Below are positions 1 through 8,718 of a stretch of 64,000 nucleotides of DNA, piece by piece. This DNA comes from Pseudomonas sp. CFBP 13711 (GTDB lineage Bacteria; Pseudomonadota; Gammaproteobacteria; Pseudomonadales; Pseudomonadaceae): positions 310,001 through 374,000 of the forward strand of contig NZ_JACYVI010000003.1 in assembly GCF_014842265.1 (NCBI RefSeq). The letters run 5' to 3'. The position numbers were made by a program, and so were the translations under genes. Under the pieces are notes generated by a model. It did no database searches, was not told the DNA's origin, and was given only the letters and a program-made list of their open reading frames with translations. Positions within the stretch are counted from its first letter, which is position 1; each line of letters begins with the position of its first letter.

Positions 1-11
1 CGCGGGGCGTG

Positions 12-311
12 TTAGATCAGCATCAACTGCCGAGCGTAGGCGTGCAGGACCTCGCGCTGGATCATGAAGCTGGCGTATTTGCCTTCGCGCAGGGTGGCGA
101 TGAGGCCGGCGCGCTCGAGCTCTTTGGTGTGATGGGAAACGGTCGCGGCGCTGACGGGATGGACCTTCAGCACTTCGGCGCATGGAAGCGCCTGTTCACT
201 GTCGCCGATCTGAACCAGAATCCGAAAGCGGCGGCTGTCAGCCAGCGCCCGGGCGATCAGTGCGAACTGCGAGTCACTCAACGGGAACTGCTGTGCCGTG
301 CTGTTAATCAT
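12..311 (-). CDS. ArsR-family helix-turn-helix transcriptional regulator
   Basis: A 99-residue protein that is almost entirely one winged helix-turn-helix domain of the ArsR/SmtB type. The recognition region reads HPVSAATVSHHTKELERAGL, followed by a wing (LREGKYASFMI). No cysteine pair typical of metal-sensing ArsR proteins is visible, so the signal is probably not a metal bound at the classic site. The ATG has a GAGGCG ribosome site a few bases upstream. Such proteins are cytoplasmic dimeric repressors. The next gene downstream on its strand lies outside the window, and it is divergent from the permease at 710, so the target is not known. Confidence 0.85.
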   Translation of the reverse strand: MINSTAQQFPLSDSQFALIARALADSRRFRILVQIGDSEQALPCAEVLKVHPVSAATVSHHTKELERAGLIATLREGKYASFMIQREVLHAYARQLMLI

Positions 312-709
312 TGTGACGCCTCAGTAAAAACCTCCTTGTCCAGAGATACTGCGGAACAAACTCGACAGGCTGATGACGGTCACCATTGATGGCGGTCGAC
401 ACTGGCGGTCAACAGTATGGAGGCTTCCGGCAAAAGATGGTTCAGCGCCGTGAGCATTACCCGGAACCACCCGACATCGATCGCTGACCTGGTCAATGTT
501 TTCTGGCATCCTGCGCGCCCTTTTTACCTCGGCCGACTGTCATGCCTCACCTTGAACTTTGTACACGATCTCCTACCAAACTGTATTTATGCATGTGGAC
601 ATGTTGTACAGTCGGCAATCCTGACCGGCAAGACAAGATGTCCGCACCGGTCGGAGATTTGTCATCCGCAAAGCCCATGACCCCATAAAAACAAAATGGC
701 AGGCTAACC
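312..709. other. Intergenic region between ArsR gene and permease, no gene seen
   Basis: About 400 bases without a convincing reading frame. The part nearest the permease is AT-richer and holds two direct copies of TTGTACA at 559-565 and 604-610, 45 bases apart, plus the small inverted repeat CATGT-GG-ACATG just before the second copy. These could be an operator for the permease gene, but I cannot name the regulator. Confidence 0.4.
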
Positions 710-2227
710 ATGACCGCACCCCGCAACAGCGCCCCGACCCGCTCGGCTTCTGCTTCAGTCTCGTCCAGAACAGACCTCATCTACGGCCTGCATGACCGGC
801 CGCATTTCACCGCCGCGGTCTTTGCGGCGTTACAGCACGTGCTCGCCAGTTTCGTCGGCATCATCACTCCCACCCTCATCGTCGGCAGCGTGCTCGGGCT
901 GGACAGTGAAGTGCCGTACCTGATCAGCATGGCGTTGTTCGTGTCCGGGCTGGGCACCTTTGTTCAGGCCAAACGCTTCGGCCCGATCGGCTCGGGGCTG
1001 CTGTGCCTGCAGGGCACCAGCTTTTCCTTCCTCAGCGTAATCCTCAGTGCCGGGTTTCTGGTCAAGAGTCGCGGCGGCGGCACCGACGAAATCCTCTCGA
1101 CGATCTTCGGCGTGTGCTTCTGCGCGGCGTTCGTCGAAGTCGCCCTCAGCCAGTTCATCGGCAAATTGCGCAAGCTGATCACCCCGGTGGTCACGGGCAC
1201 GATCATTACCCTGATGGGCCTGTCGCTGTTGAAAGTGGCCATGACCGACATGGCCGGCGGCTTCGGCGCCAGCGACCTGGGATCGGCGGCGAACATGGGG
1301 CTGGCCGGCCTGGTGCTGGTCACCATCGTCGTGCTCAACCGGTTCAATATTCCGTTACTGCGCCTGAGCGCAATCATCATCGGCCTGACCCTGGGCTTCG
1401 CCGTCGCCTGGTTCATGGGCCGGGTGGATTTCGCGCAGATGCCCCATGTCCCGGTGATGAGCCTGCCGGTGCCCTTCAAATACGGGTTTTCCTTCGATCT
1501 GCTGGCGTTCATCCCGATCGCGGTGATCTTTCTGGTGTCGCCGCTGGAAGCCGCCGGGGACCTCACCGCCAACTCGATGATTTCCCAACAGCCGGTGAGC
1601 GGGCCGGTGTACATCCGCCGGATCAAGTCGGGGCTGCTGGCGGACGGGCTGAATTCGGCGCTGGCCGCGACCTTCAACAGCCTGCCCATGGTGACCTTCG
1701 CGCAGAACAACGGGGTGATTCAGCTGACCGGCGTGGCCAGCCGCTACGTGGCGTTTTTCATCGCCGGGATTCTGGTGCTGCTGGGCCTGTTCCCGGTCAT
1801 CGGCGCGGTGCTGCAACTGATGCCGAAGCCGGTGCTGGGTGGCGCAACGCTGATCATGTTCGGCACCGTTGCGGTGGCCGGGATCAAGATCCTCTCGGAG
1901 GCCGGTCTGCATCGGCGCAATATGCTGATCGTGGCGATTTCCCTGGGCATGGGCCTGGGCGTCGCGGCCGTCCCAGAGGTCTTGCGCGAGCTGCCGAAGG
2001 CGCTGCACAACATTTTCGAATCGCCCATCACCGTCGGCGCGTTCTGCGCGATCATCCTCAATATCTTTCTGCCGGAGGAATACCAGGAGCCGGAGCTCAC
2101 CGAATTCGACCCGGAAGCTGCCACGCTTAAGGTGCTGCAGGATCCGCCCCCTAGCCCTGCCGCGGGACCTGACGCAGAACCTCTACCGGCGCGCGGGGTC
2201 GCACACTTGAATCGTCAGGACGTTTGA
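710..2227 (+). CDS. NCS2-family nucleobase:cation symporter (xanthine/uric acid permease type)
   Basis: A 505-residue inner-membrane protein with many hydrophobic segments, of the nucleobase-ascorbate transporter (NCS2) family, which imports purines or uracil with protons. Family hallmarks are QHVLASFVGIITPTLIVG near residue 45, GLLCLQGTSFSF near 100, SPLEAAGDLTANS near 280 and the signature QNNGVIQLTGVASR near 330. The Q-N-x-G form of the signature and the length favour the xanthine/urate branch over uracil, but the substrate is an inference. The C-terminal tail is proline-rich and cytoplasmic. It appears monocistronic. No purine-catabolic gene lies next to it. Confidence 0.85.
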   Translation: MTAPRNSAPTRSASASVSSRTDLIYGLHDRPHFTAAVFAALQHVLASFVGIITPTLIVGSVLGLDSEVPYLISMALFVSGLGTFVQAKRFGPIGSGLLCLQGTSFSFLSVILSAGFLVKSRGGGTDEILSTIFGVCFCAAFVEVALSQFIGKLRKLITPVVTGTIITLMGLSLLKVAMTDMAGGFGASDLGSAANMGLAGLVLVTIVVLNRFNIPLLRLSAIIIGLTLGFAVAWFMGRVDFAQMPHVPVMSLPVPFKYGFSFDLLAFIPIAVIFLVSPLEAAGDLTANSMISQQPVSGPVYIRRIKSGLLADGLNSALAATFNSLPMVTFAQNNGVIQLTGVASRYVAFFIAGILVLLGLFPVIGAVLQLMPKPVLGGATLIMFGTVAVAGIKILSEAGLHRRNMLIVAISLGMGLGVAAVPEVLRELPKALHNIFESPITVGAFCAIILNIFLPEEYQEPELTEFDPEAATLKVLQDPPPSPAAGPDAEPLPARGVAHLNRQDV

Positions 2228-2269
2228 AGGGGCGTGTTGCGCCCCAACGGCCTGCCACGGGAGTCACCG

Positions 2270-2752
2270 ATGCCGCTACGCCCGATCCGCACCCTCCTCG
2301 CCGGCCTGACCCTGGTGCTCGCACTCAGCGCCTGCGCGCTGTTTCCCAACCGCGATCCGCTGAACATAAACGTAGTGGGCATCGATCCCCTGCCCGGCCA
2401 GGATCTGGAAATCCGCTTCGCCGTGAAGCTGCGCCTGCAAAACCCTAACGACACCGACATCCAGTACGACGGTGTGGCGCTGAATCTGGACGTCAACGGC
2501 CGCTTGCTTGCCTCTGGCGTGAGCGACCAGAAAGGCACGATCGGGCGGTTCTCCGAAGGCGTGTTGACGGTGCCGGTCACCGTGTCAGCCTTTGCCGCCC
2601 TGCGCCAGGCGGTGGGCCTTGCCGATCAGCAACGGCTGGACAACCTTCCCTACGAGCTGCACGGCAAGCTGGCCGGCGGACTGTTCGGCACGATGCGCTT
2701 CGAGGACAGCGGCACGCTGAGCCTGCCGAAACCGGCCAGCGGCACTTGGTGA
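2270..2752 (+). CDS. LEA type 2 (WHy domain) lipoprotein
   Basis: The ATG at 2270, preceded by GGGAG, is chosen because it begins directly with a lipoprotein signal: MPLRPIRTLLAGLTLVLALSAC with the acylated cysteine at residue 22. The remaining residues form one LEA14/WHy-type beta-sandwich (INVVGIDPLPGQDLEIRFAVKLRLQNPNDTDIQYDGV and following). Such proteins are envelope-attached and of poorly known role, sometimes linked to desiccation or stress. The 160-residue length fits the family. It starts 43 bases after the permease gene, so it may be read from the same message. Confidence 0.8.
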   Translation: MPLRPIRTLLAGLTLVLALSACALFPNRDPLNINVVGIDPLPGQDLEIRFAVKLRLQNPNDTDIQYDGVALNLDVNGRLLASGVSDQKGTIGRFSEGVLTVPVTVSAFAALRQAVGLADQQRLDNLPYELHGKLAGGLFGTMRFEDSGTLSLPKPASGTW

Positions 2753-2759
2753 TTACGAC

Positions 2760-3806
2760 TCAGCTGCTTTCCCGGCCGATCAACCGGCACTCCAGCAGAT
2801 TCAACCGCTGAAAGACCTCGTCCGTGACAATCACACCCAGCCGTTGCAGCACCCGCTCGGCAGCGAGCACACCGATCTGGAGCGCCGGCGGCTTGATCGT
2901 GCTGAGGCTGGGCATGAGCATCTCGGCAAAGGGGTAATCGCCGAAACCCAGCATCGCGCAGTCACCCGGAATGCTTACCCCTGCACGCTGGGCCGCGAGC
3001 AAGCCGCCGGCGGCCAGGTTGTCGTTGGCGAAGAAGATCGCATCGGGAGGCGTGGCCCGCTGCATCAGCTCGGTGAGCGCCTGCTTGCCGGCTTCGAACG
3101 GCGCGAGATCGCCCGCCGGGGTGAAAATCTGCGGGCTGACCCCGGCCTCCCCCAGCGCCTGCACATAACCGGCGCAGCGTTCTTGCGCGCTAAAGTCCCC
3201 CGCCGCACTGTTGAGCACGAACGCAATTCGCTGATAGCCGCGCTGAAGCAGATAACGCGCGCCGGTGACCCCGACCTCGTGATGGGAAAAGCCGATCTGG
3301 ATCGGCGCGCGGTCGGGCTGGTAGTCCCAGGTTTCGATCAGCGGAATGTCCGCCGCCGCGAGCATCTTCTCCGTGGCCTCACTGTGGAAGTGACTGGTGA
3401 CCACCAACGCAGCGGGTGACCAGCCGAGAAACGCGCGGATCGCCCGCTCTTCCTGCTCGGTGGAGAAGTAGCTCGACGCCAGCAGTAACTGATAGCCGTG
3501 CCGGGCCAGGGTGTCGCTGAAGCCCTGAATGGTGTCCGCAAAAATCGGTCCGGAGATATTCGGCACCACCATCGCCACGATCTTGCCCTTGGCCGACGCC
3601 AGCCCTCCGGCGACCAGATTGGGCACGTAACCCAGCTCGGCGACGGCTGCCGCAATGCGCTGACGATGCTCGTCGGACACCTGATCGGGCTGATTTAAAT
3701 AACGCGACACGGTCATCGTCGACACGCCGACGTGGCGAGCAACCGCGTCCTGAGTGACGCGCCCGGCACCGCGCCGCTTGCGTGGGGGATCCGCTGTGTC
3801 GGTCAA
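2760..3806 (-). CDS. LacI/GntR-type transcriptional repressor
   Basis: A LacI-family regulator: N-terminal helix-turn-helix (VTQDAVARHVGVSTMTVSRYLN) and hinge region, then a periplasmic-binding-protein-like sensor domain (SGPIFADTIQGFSDTLARHGYQLLL; ANDNLAAGG; GFGDYPFAE) that resembles the gluconate repressor GntR subgroup. I prefer a TTG start at 3806 because AGGAG sits 8 bases before it; another TTG at 3842 would add 12 residues. It is divergent from the TonB receptor operon, with a 12-bp perfect palindrome in the gap at 3907-3918, so it most likely represses that operon. The inducer is unknown; family members usually bind sugars or sugar acids. Confidence 0.85.
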   Translation of the reverse strand: MTDTADPPRKRRGAGRVTQDAVARHVGVSTMTVSRYLNQPDQVSDEHRQRIAAAVAELGYVPNLVAGGLASAKGKIVAMVVPNISGPIFADTIQGFSDTLARHGYQLLLASSYFSTEQEERAIRAFLGWSPAALVVTSHFHSEATEKMLAAADIPLIETWDYQPDRAPIQIGFSHHEVGVTGARYLLQRGYQRIAFVLNSAAGDFSAQERCAGYVQALGEAGVSPQIFTPAGDLAPFEAGKQALTELMQRATPPDAIFFANDNLAAGGLLAAQRAGVSIPGDCAMLGFGDYPFAEMLMPSLSTIKPPALQIGVLAAERVLQRLGVIVTDEVFQRLNLLECRLIGRESS

Positions 3807-3829
3807 AACACCCGCTCCTGGCAAAAGCC

Positions 3830-3841
3830 TGGTTATAACCA
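3830..3841. promoter_or_regulatory. 12-bp palindrome upstream of LacI-type gene
   Basis: TGGTTATAACCA is a perfect 12-bp palindrome located just 5' of the preferred TTG start of the LacI-type regulator gene. It may be a second operator for autoregulation, although it lacks the central CG usual for LacI-family operators. Confidence 0.35.
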
Positions 3842-3906
3842 AAGATTATTTAAAGCTGATTTTTCAGTATTGGACGGTCTATCAGCCTATTTCCGATACT
3901 GGCAAT

Positions 3907-3918
3907 GTTAGCGCTAAC
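3907..3918. promoter_or_regulatory. LacI-family operator candidate
   Basis: GTTAGCGCTAAC is a perfect 12-bp palindrome with the central CG pair characteristic of LacI-family operators. It lies in the divergent gap between the LacI-type regulator and the TonB receptor gene. The core TAGCGCT resembles the operator core I recall for Pseudomonas GntR. Assignment to the neighbouring regulator is inferred from position and symmetry. Confidence 0.7.
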
Positions 3919-4025
3919 TGACAGTATCAGCTACTCGCTTGAGCGAATGCCCACCTTTCTGCCGCGCAGCACACCAGTGGCCGCAGAGCCACCTTCCGAC
4001 AGGCATTCATCAGCGAGCAACGATC

Positions 4026-6263
4026 ATGCGACAAACCGGGGCGTTCCATTCACCGAGTCACCTTAGTCAGGCCATTGCCACGGCATTCGCGCTGTGTGCG
4101 CTGCCGGCCTTCGCCGCGGACGTGTCCACCGCGTCGCCAGTCGCGGAGCAAGCACCCGAGACCGCGACGCTGCAGGCGGTCACGGTCACCGCCACCCGCC
4201 GGGAAGAACCGCTACAGCAGGTCCCGGTCGCCGTCACGGTACTGGACGGCGAACAGCTGGAGCGTGACAACCGCAACGGCGTTGCCAGTATCGCGCAGCA
4301 AGTGCCTGCGCTGAATTTCCGCACCGGTGCGTCGAACAAGGACACCTCATTGTTCATGCGCGGCGTCGGCACCATTTCCACGTCCCCGGGCGTCGAGCCG
4401 ACTGTCGCGACGGTGGTGGACGGCGTGGTCTATGCGCGGCCCGGCCAAGCGACCCTGGACCTGCTGGACCTGGAACGCATCGAAGTCCTGCGTGGCCCCC
4501 AAGGCACGCTGTTCGGCAAGAACGCCTCGGCCGGTGTGCTGAACATCGTCAGCAAGGCGCCCACCGCAGAGACCCACGGCTACATCGATCAGTCGTACTA
4601 CAGCGGCAATGAAAGCCGCACCCGTTTCGGCATTGGCGGCAGCCTGATTCCCGATACGCTGAAGGCCTCGGTCACGACCCTGTTCGGCACCTACGACGGC
4701 AACGTGCACAACAAGGCCAACGGGCAGGAGGTCAACGGCTACAACCACAAAGGTGCGCGCGGCAAGCTGGAATTCACTCCCAATGAAGACGTCAAGCTGA
4801 CGGTCATCGGCGATTACATGCAGTCCCACGACGACACCCCCAACGGGGTCATCAGCCAGTCGCTGACACCGGCCTTCGCCAACGCGCTGTCGCCGGTGCG
4901 CGCCAGCAACGACAACCGCGATCTGGTCAGTGACTACCGCAGCCATGTCGACGACATCAACAAAGGCTTGTCTGCCCAGTTGGACTGGAACCTGGGCGAT
5001 TACACGCTGACCTCGATCACCGCCTGGCGCGGCTGGAACAACACCCAGTGGCAGGATGGCGACCGACTGGCCAACGTCAGCGCCGCCTTCCCCGGCACCG
5101 AAGACAAGGGCGATCTGGATTTCAACCAGTACTCCCAGGAGCTGCGACTGGCCTCGCCGAAAGGCCAGTTCCTCGAGTACGTCGGCGGCCTGTATTACAT
5201 GCACGGCAAGGACGACGAAACCTATCGCCGCACGCTGATCACGCCCACCGCGACCAACACCGGCGTCGCCGACTACAGCACCACCAGCGACAGCTACGCG
5301 GTGTTCGGCGAAAGCACGCTGAATTTCACCCCGGCGTTTCGCGGCATCGCCGGTCTGCGCTGGACCCACGACGACCTGGAATACGATCACCGCCGCGTCT
5401 CGACGTCCGCCACTACGGTCAGCGGCATTCAGCCCGGCACCAGCAGCTCCGGTTCGGTGGACGAAGACGGCTGGTCCGGGCGGCTGGGCGTGCAATATGA
5501 CCTGAGCGATTCGGTCATGGCTTACCTCACCTACTCGCGCGGCTACAAAGGCCCGGCCTACAACGTGTTCTTCAACATGCAGCCCCGGGACACCGGCGCG
5601 CTCAAACCTGAAACCTCGAACAACTGGGAGCTGGGCATCAAAGCCACCCCCTGGAACCACCGCCTGACCACCAACGTCGCGGTGTTCCACAGCGAGTACA
5701 GCAACTATCAGGCGAACTTCTTCGACAGCGTCGCGGGCCAGGTGGTGACCCGGCTGATCAACGCCGGCAGCGTCAGCACCGAAGGGGTCGAGGCCGACTA
5801 CGCCTTGCAGGCCACACGCAACCTGAAGTTCTCCGGCGCCATCGCCTACACCAAGGCGCGCATCGACCAGTTCAGCTGCCCGGCGGGCGCGGCGGCGTCC
5901 TGTGACGTGAACGGCAAGACGCTGCCCTACGCGCCGGACTGGAAAAGTTACGTACGGGCCGACTACACCATCCCGCTGGACAACGGGTTGGACATCGAAC
6001 TGGGCACTGATTACAGCTGGCAGAGCGAAGTGCAGTACGACATCAGCCAGAACCCGGACACCAAACAGGGCGCCTATGGCCTGTGGAATGCCAGCGCAGC
6101 CGTGGCCGATTACAGCAACGGCTGGCGCGTCGCGGTGCTGGCGAAAAACCTCACCGACACATCCTATTCCCCCCTGCTTGCCAGCGGCACGGGTTACATC
6201 TACCGCGCCGTGCCACGGGACGACGAGCGCTACTTCGGCGTGCAAGTGCGCAAGGATTTCTGA
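4026..6263 (+). CDS. TonB-dependent outer-membrane receptor
   Basis: Start taken at the ATG 4026 because it opens a signal peptide (residues 1 to about 31, ending ALPAFAAD). After it come a TonB-box-like stretch (LQAVTVTATRREE), the plug domain (VPVAVTVLDGEQLERDN to LLDLERIEVLRGPQGTLFGKNASAGVLNIVSKAP) and a long beta-barrel ending in a C-terminal aromatic residue (VQVRKDF). About 745 residues, normal for the family. It actively imports a ligand across the outer membrane. No iron-box is visible, and the partners (flavin monooxygenase, sulfonate-type binding protein) point to an organosulfur or similar carbon ligand rather than a siderophore. It is the first gene of a three-gene operon, probably controlled by the divergent LacI-type regulator. 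Confidence 0.88.
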   Translation: MRQTGAFHSPSHLSQAIATAFALCALPAFAADVSTASPVAEQAPETATLQAVTVTATRREEPLQQVPVAVTVLDGEQLERDNRNGVASIAQQVPALNFRTGASNKDTSLFMRGVGTISTSPGVEPTVATVVDGVVYARPGQATLDLLDLERIEVLRGPQGTLFGKNASAGVLNIVSKAPTAETHGYIDQSYYSGNESRTRFGIGGSLIPDTLKASVTTLFGTYDGNVHNKANGQEVNGYNHKGARGKLEFTPNEDVKLTVIGDYMQSHDDTPNGVISQSLTPAFANALSPVRASNDNRDLVSDYRSHVDDINKGLSAQLDWNLGDYTLTSITAWRGWNNTQWQDGDRLANVSAAFPGTEDKGDLDFNQYSQELRLASPKGQFLEYVGGLYYMHGKDDETYRRTLITPTATNTGVADYSTTSDSYAVFGESTLNFTPAFRGIAGLRWTHDDLEYDHRRVSTSATTVSGIQPGTSSSGSVDEDGWSGRLGVQYDLSDSVMAYLTYSRGYKGPAYNVFFNMQPRDTGALKPETSNNWELGIKATPWNHRLTTNVAVFHSEYSNYQANFFDSVAGQVVTRLINAGSVSTEGVEADYALQATRNLKFSGAIAYTKARIDQFSCPAGAAASCDVNGKTLPYAPDWKSYVRADYTIPLDNGLDIELGTDYSWQSEVQYDISQNPDTKQGAYGLWNASAAVADYSNGWRVAVLAKNLTDTSYSPLLASGTGYIYRAVPRDDERYFGVQVRKDF

Positions 6264-6307
6264 ACATGGGCGAACCTCACAAGGACACTGCATGAAAGGC
6301 ATCGGCA

Positions 6308-7708
6308 ATGAGCACTGAATCCCGCCACACACACACTGAGCCCCGGCAAATGAAACTGGGCGCGTTCCTGATGGCCACCGGTCACCACGTTGCGGCGTGG
6401 CGCCACCCGGACGTGCCAGCCAACGCGGGCCTGGACTTCAAGCACTACAAACACCTGGCGCAGGTGGCCGAAGCAGCGAAGTTCGACACGCTGTTCATCG
6501 CCGACAGCGTGGCGGCCGCGACGGGGGACGCCGCCAGCTCCATGGCGCGTTCGGACCACTTCGAACCCCTGACGCTGGTCTCGGCGTTGAGTGCCGTCAC
6601 CGAGCGCATCGGCCTGATCGTCACCGCCACCACCAGCTACAACGAGCCCTTTCACATCGCCCGTAAATTCGCCTCTCTGGATCACCTTTCAAGGGGCCGC
6701 GCGGGCTGGAATCTGGTCACCTCGGATGCCGCCGCCGAAGCCCTTAATTTCGGCCGCGACGAGCACATCGATCATGCCGAGCGTTACAGTCGCGCCCGGG
6801 AGTTTCATCAGGTGGTGACGGGGTTGTGGGACAGCTGGGACGACGACGCTTTTGTTCGGGACAAGGCCAGCGGCGCGTATTACCGCCCTGACGGCCTCCA
6901 CGTGCTGGATCATCAGGGTGAGCACTTCAAGGTTAAAGGCCCGCTCAATGTGGCCCGCTCGCCCCAGGGTCAGCCGGTGGTGGTTCAGGCCGGCTCGTCG
7001 GAGGCCGGTCGCACGCTGGCGGCGCAGACTGCCGAAGTGGTGTTCACCGCCCAGCCTTCGCTGGCCGCCGCCCAGGCGTTCTATCAAGACCTGAAGTCCC
7101 GCGCCGTCGGGTTCGGCCGAGACCCCGACACGCTCAAGATCATGCCCGGCATGTTCGTGGTGGTCGGTGACAGCGAGGCCCAGGCCCGGGACAAATTCGA
7201 GGAATTTCAGGCGCTGGTTGAGCCCCGCGTGGGTGTCGCGTTACTGGGAAGAATGCTGGGCAATTTCGACCTCTCGGGTTACCCGCTGGACGAACCCTTG
7301 CCCGCGCTGCCATTGACCCGGAGCGGCCAGCAAAGCCGCCAGGCCCTGCTCTCGCAACTGGCGCAGGACGAGAACCTGACCCTGGCGCAGCTGGGACGAA
7401 AAATCGCCGGCGGTCGAGGCCACTTCAGTGTGGTCGGCACCCCGAGTCAGATCGCCGATCACTGGCAGACCTGGTTCGAGCAGGGCGCGGCCGACGGCTT
7501 CAACGTGCTGGTGCCGCACCTGCCGGGCGGGCTGGAAGACGTCGCGCACAAGGTGATTCCGGAGCTGCAGCGGCGCGGCTTGTTCCGACAGGACTACACC
7601 GGCAGCACCTTGCGCGAGCACCTGGGTTTGCCGCGTCCGGCCAACCGCTTCAGCGCGCCGCCAGGCCATCGCCCTGCACACAGAAACCAAGAGGGTTTGA
7701 AAGGATGA
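6308..7708 (+). CDS. LLM-class FMN-dependent monooxygenase (NtaA/SnaA/DszA-like)
   Basis: A 466-residue luciferase-like TIM-barrel oxygenase of the NtaA/SnaA/DszA group: MKLGAFLMATGHHVAAWRHP at the start, SRGRAGWNLVTSDAAAEALNFG, and SPQGQPVVVQAGSSEAGRTLAAQTAEVVFTAQPSL in the middle are typical. These enzymes use reduced FMN from a separate reductase to oxygenate sulfones, sulfonates, nitrilotriacetate and related compounds in the cytoplasm. No flavin reductase gene is in the window. It follows the TonB receptor by 44 bases and overlaps the next gene by 4 (ATGA), indicating one operon. The substrate cannot be read from sequence. Confidence 0.85.
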   Translation: MSTESRHTHTEPRQMKLGAFLMATGHHVAAWRHPDVPANAGLDFKHYKHLAQVAEAAKFDTLFIADSVAAATGDAASSMARSDHFEPLTLVSALSAVTERIGLIVTATTSYNEPFHIARKFASLDHLSRGRAGWNLVTSDAAAEALNFGRDEHIDHAERYSRAREFHQVVTGLWDSWDDDAFVRDKASGAYYRPDGLHVLDHQGEHFKVKGPLNVARSPQGQPVVVQAGSSEAGRTLAAQTAEVVFTAQPSLAAAQAFYQDLKSRAVGFGRDPDTLKIMPGMFVVVGDSEAQARDKFEEFQALVEPRVGVALLGRMLGNFDLSGYPLDEPLPALPLTRSGQQSRQALLSQLAQDENLTLAQLGRKIAGGRGHFSVVGTPSQIADHWQTWFEQGAADGFNVLVPHLPGGLEDVAHKVIPELQRRGLFRQDYTGSTLREHLGLPRPANRFSAPPGHRPAHRNQEGLKG

Positions 7709-8658
7709 AGACATTGCGCACATTGGGCAGCGCATTGCTGGCCGTGATCGGGATCAACCTGGCCTGCGCGAACGTCGCGGCCGCCGCCGATTCATCCGAC
7801 CCGGCCGAGTTGCGCATCGGGTATCAGAAGGGCTCGATTGCGTTGGTGCTGGCCAAGGAACAGGGGCTGCTGGAGAAGCGCTTCCCGCATACCCACGTGC
7901 AGTGGATCGAATTCCCGGCCGGGCCGCAGATGCTGGAGGCGTTGAATATCGGTGCGTTGGACGTGGGCTCCACCGGCGACATTCCGCCGCTGTTCGCCCA
8001 GGCCGCCGGCGCCGATCTGCTCTACATCGGCGCGGAGCCCGCCAAGCCGCAGGCGGAAACCCTGCTGGTCGCGGCCGACAGCCCGCTGCATCAGGTGGCG
8101 GATTTGAAGGGCAAGAAAGTGGCGTTCCAGAAAGGCTCGAGCTCGCACAACCTGATCCTCCGCGCCCTGAACCAGGCCGGGTTGAAGTACACGGACATTC
8201 AGCCGGTCTACCTCAGCCCGGCCGACGCCCGCGCGGCGTTCGAACAAGGCAGCGTCGATGCCTGGGCGATCTGGGAACCGTTTTCGTCGCTGGCCCTGAG
8301 CGGCGGTCGCGCCCGGCTGTTGGCGGACGGCACCGACCTGGGATTGTCCGGGCCGATCTACACGGCCAGACGTTCGTACGCCAGTGGGCATGGGGCGTTC
8401 ATCAACGCATTGCTTGAACAGCTGACGATTGCCGAAGCGCTGACCCGCAGCCAGCGGCAGCTGAGCCTGGAGGTGCTGACCCGTTCGATGGGGCTGCCGC
8501 ACGCGGTGATAGCCCGCTACATGGACAACCGCCCTGCCTCGCCGATCCTGCCGATCACCCCGCAGATCATTGCGGCGCAGCAGCAGACGGCCGATCTGTT
8601 CTTCGAAAACCATTTGCTGCCCAAACGCATTGACGTGAGCGCAGCGGCCAGGCCGTAG
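7705..8658 (+). CDS. Sulfonate-type ABC transporter substrate-binding protein (SsuA-like)
   Basis: A 317-residue periplasmic binding protein with a Sec signal peptide (residues 1 to about 28, ending VAAAAD). The body has SsuA/TauA-family motifs: LRIGYQKGSIALVLAKEQGLLEKRF, QMLEALNIGALDVGSTGDIPPLFAQAAGADLLYIGAEP, DLKGKKVAFQKGSSSHNLILRALNQAGL and VDAWAIWEPFSSLA. It should bind an aliphatic sulfonate-like ligand for an inner-membrane ABC transporter. The start codon overlaps the monooxygenase stop. No permease or ATPase gene follows; the next 200 bases are REP repeats, so it must use a transporter encoded elsewhere or the cluster has lost genes. Confidence 0.85.
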   Translation: MKTLRTLGSALLAVIGINLACANVAAAADSSDPAELRIGYQKGSIALVLAKEQGLLEKRFPHTHVQWIEFPAGPQMLEALNIGALDVGSTGDIPPLFAQAAGADLLYIGAEPAKPQAETLLVAADSPLHQVADLKGKKVAFQKGSSSHNLILRALNQAGLKYTDIQPVYLSPADARAAFEQGSVDAWAIWEPFSSLALSGGRARLLADGTDLGLSGPIYTARRSYASGHGAFINALLEQLTIAEALTRSQRQLSLEVLTRSMGLPHAVIARYMDNRPASPILPITPQIIAAQQQTADLFFENHLLPKRIDVSAAARP

Positions 8659-8718
8659 CCGTACGCTGTCAGTGGGACCGGCCGGAGCTGTAACTGTGGG
8701 ACTGGCTTTACGCTTTTA

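Noticed and set aside
4347..6332. Long open frame on the minus strand opposite the TonB receptor gene
   Set aside because: It is the antisense of a clearly recognised receptor in GC-rich DNA; the translation has no family resemblance or ribosome site.
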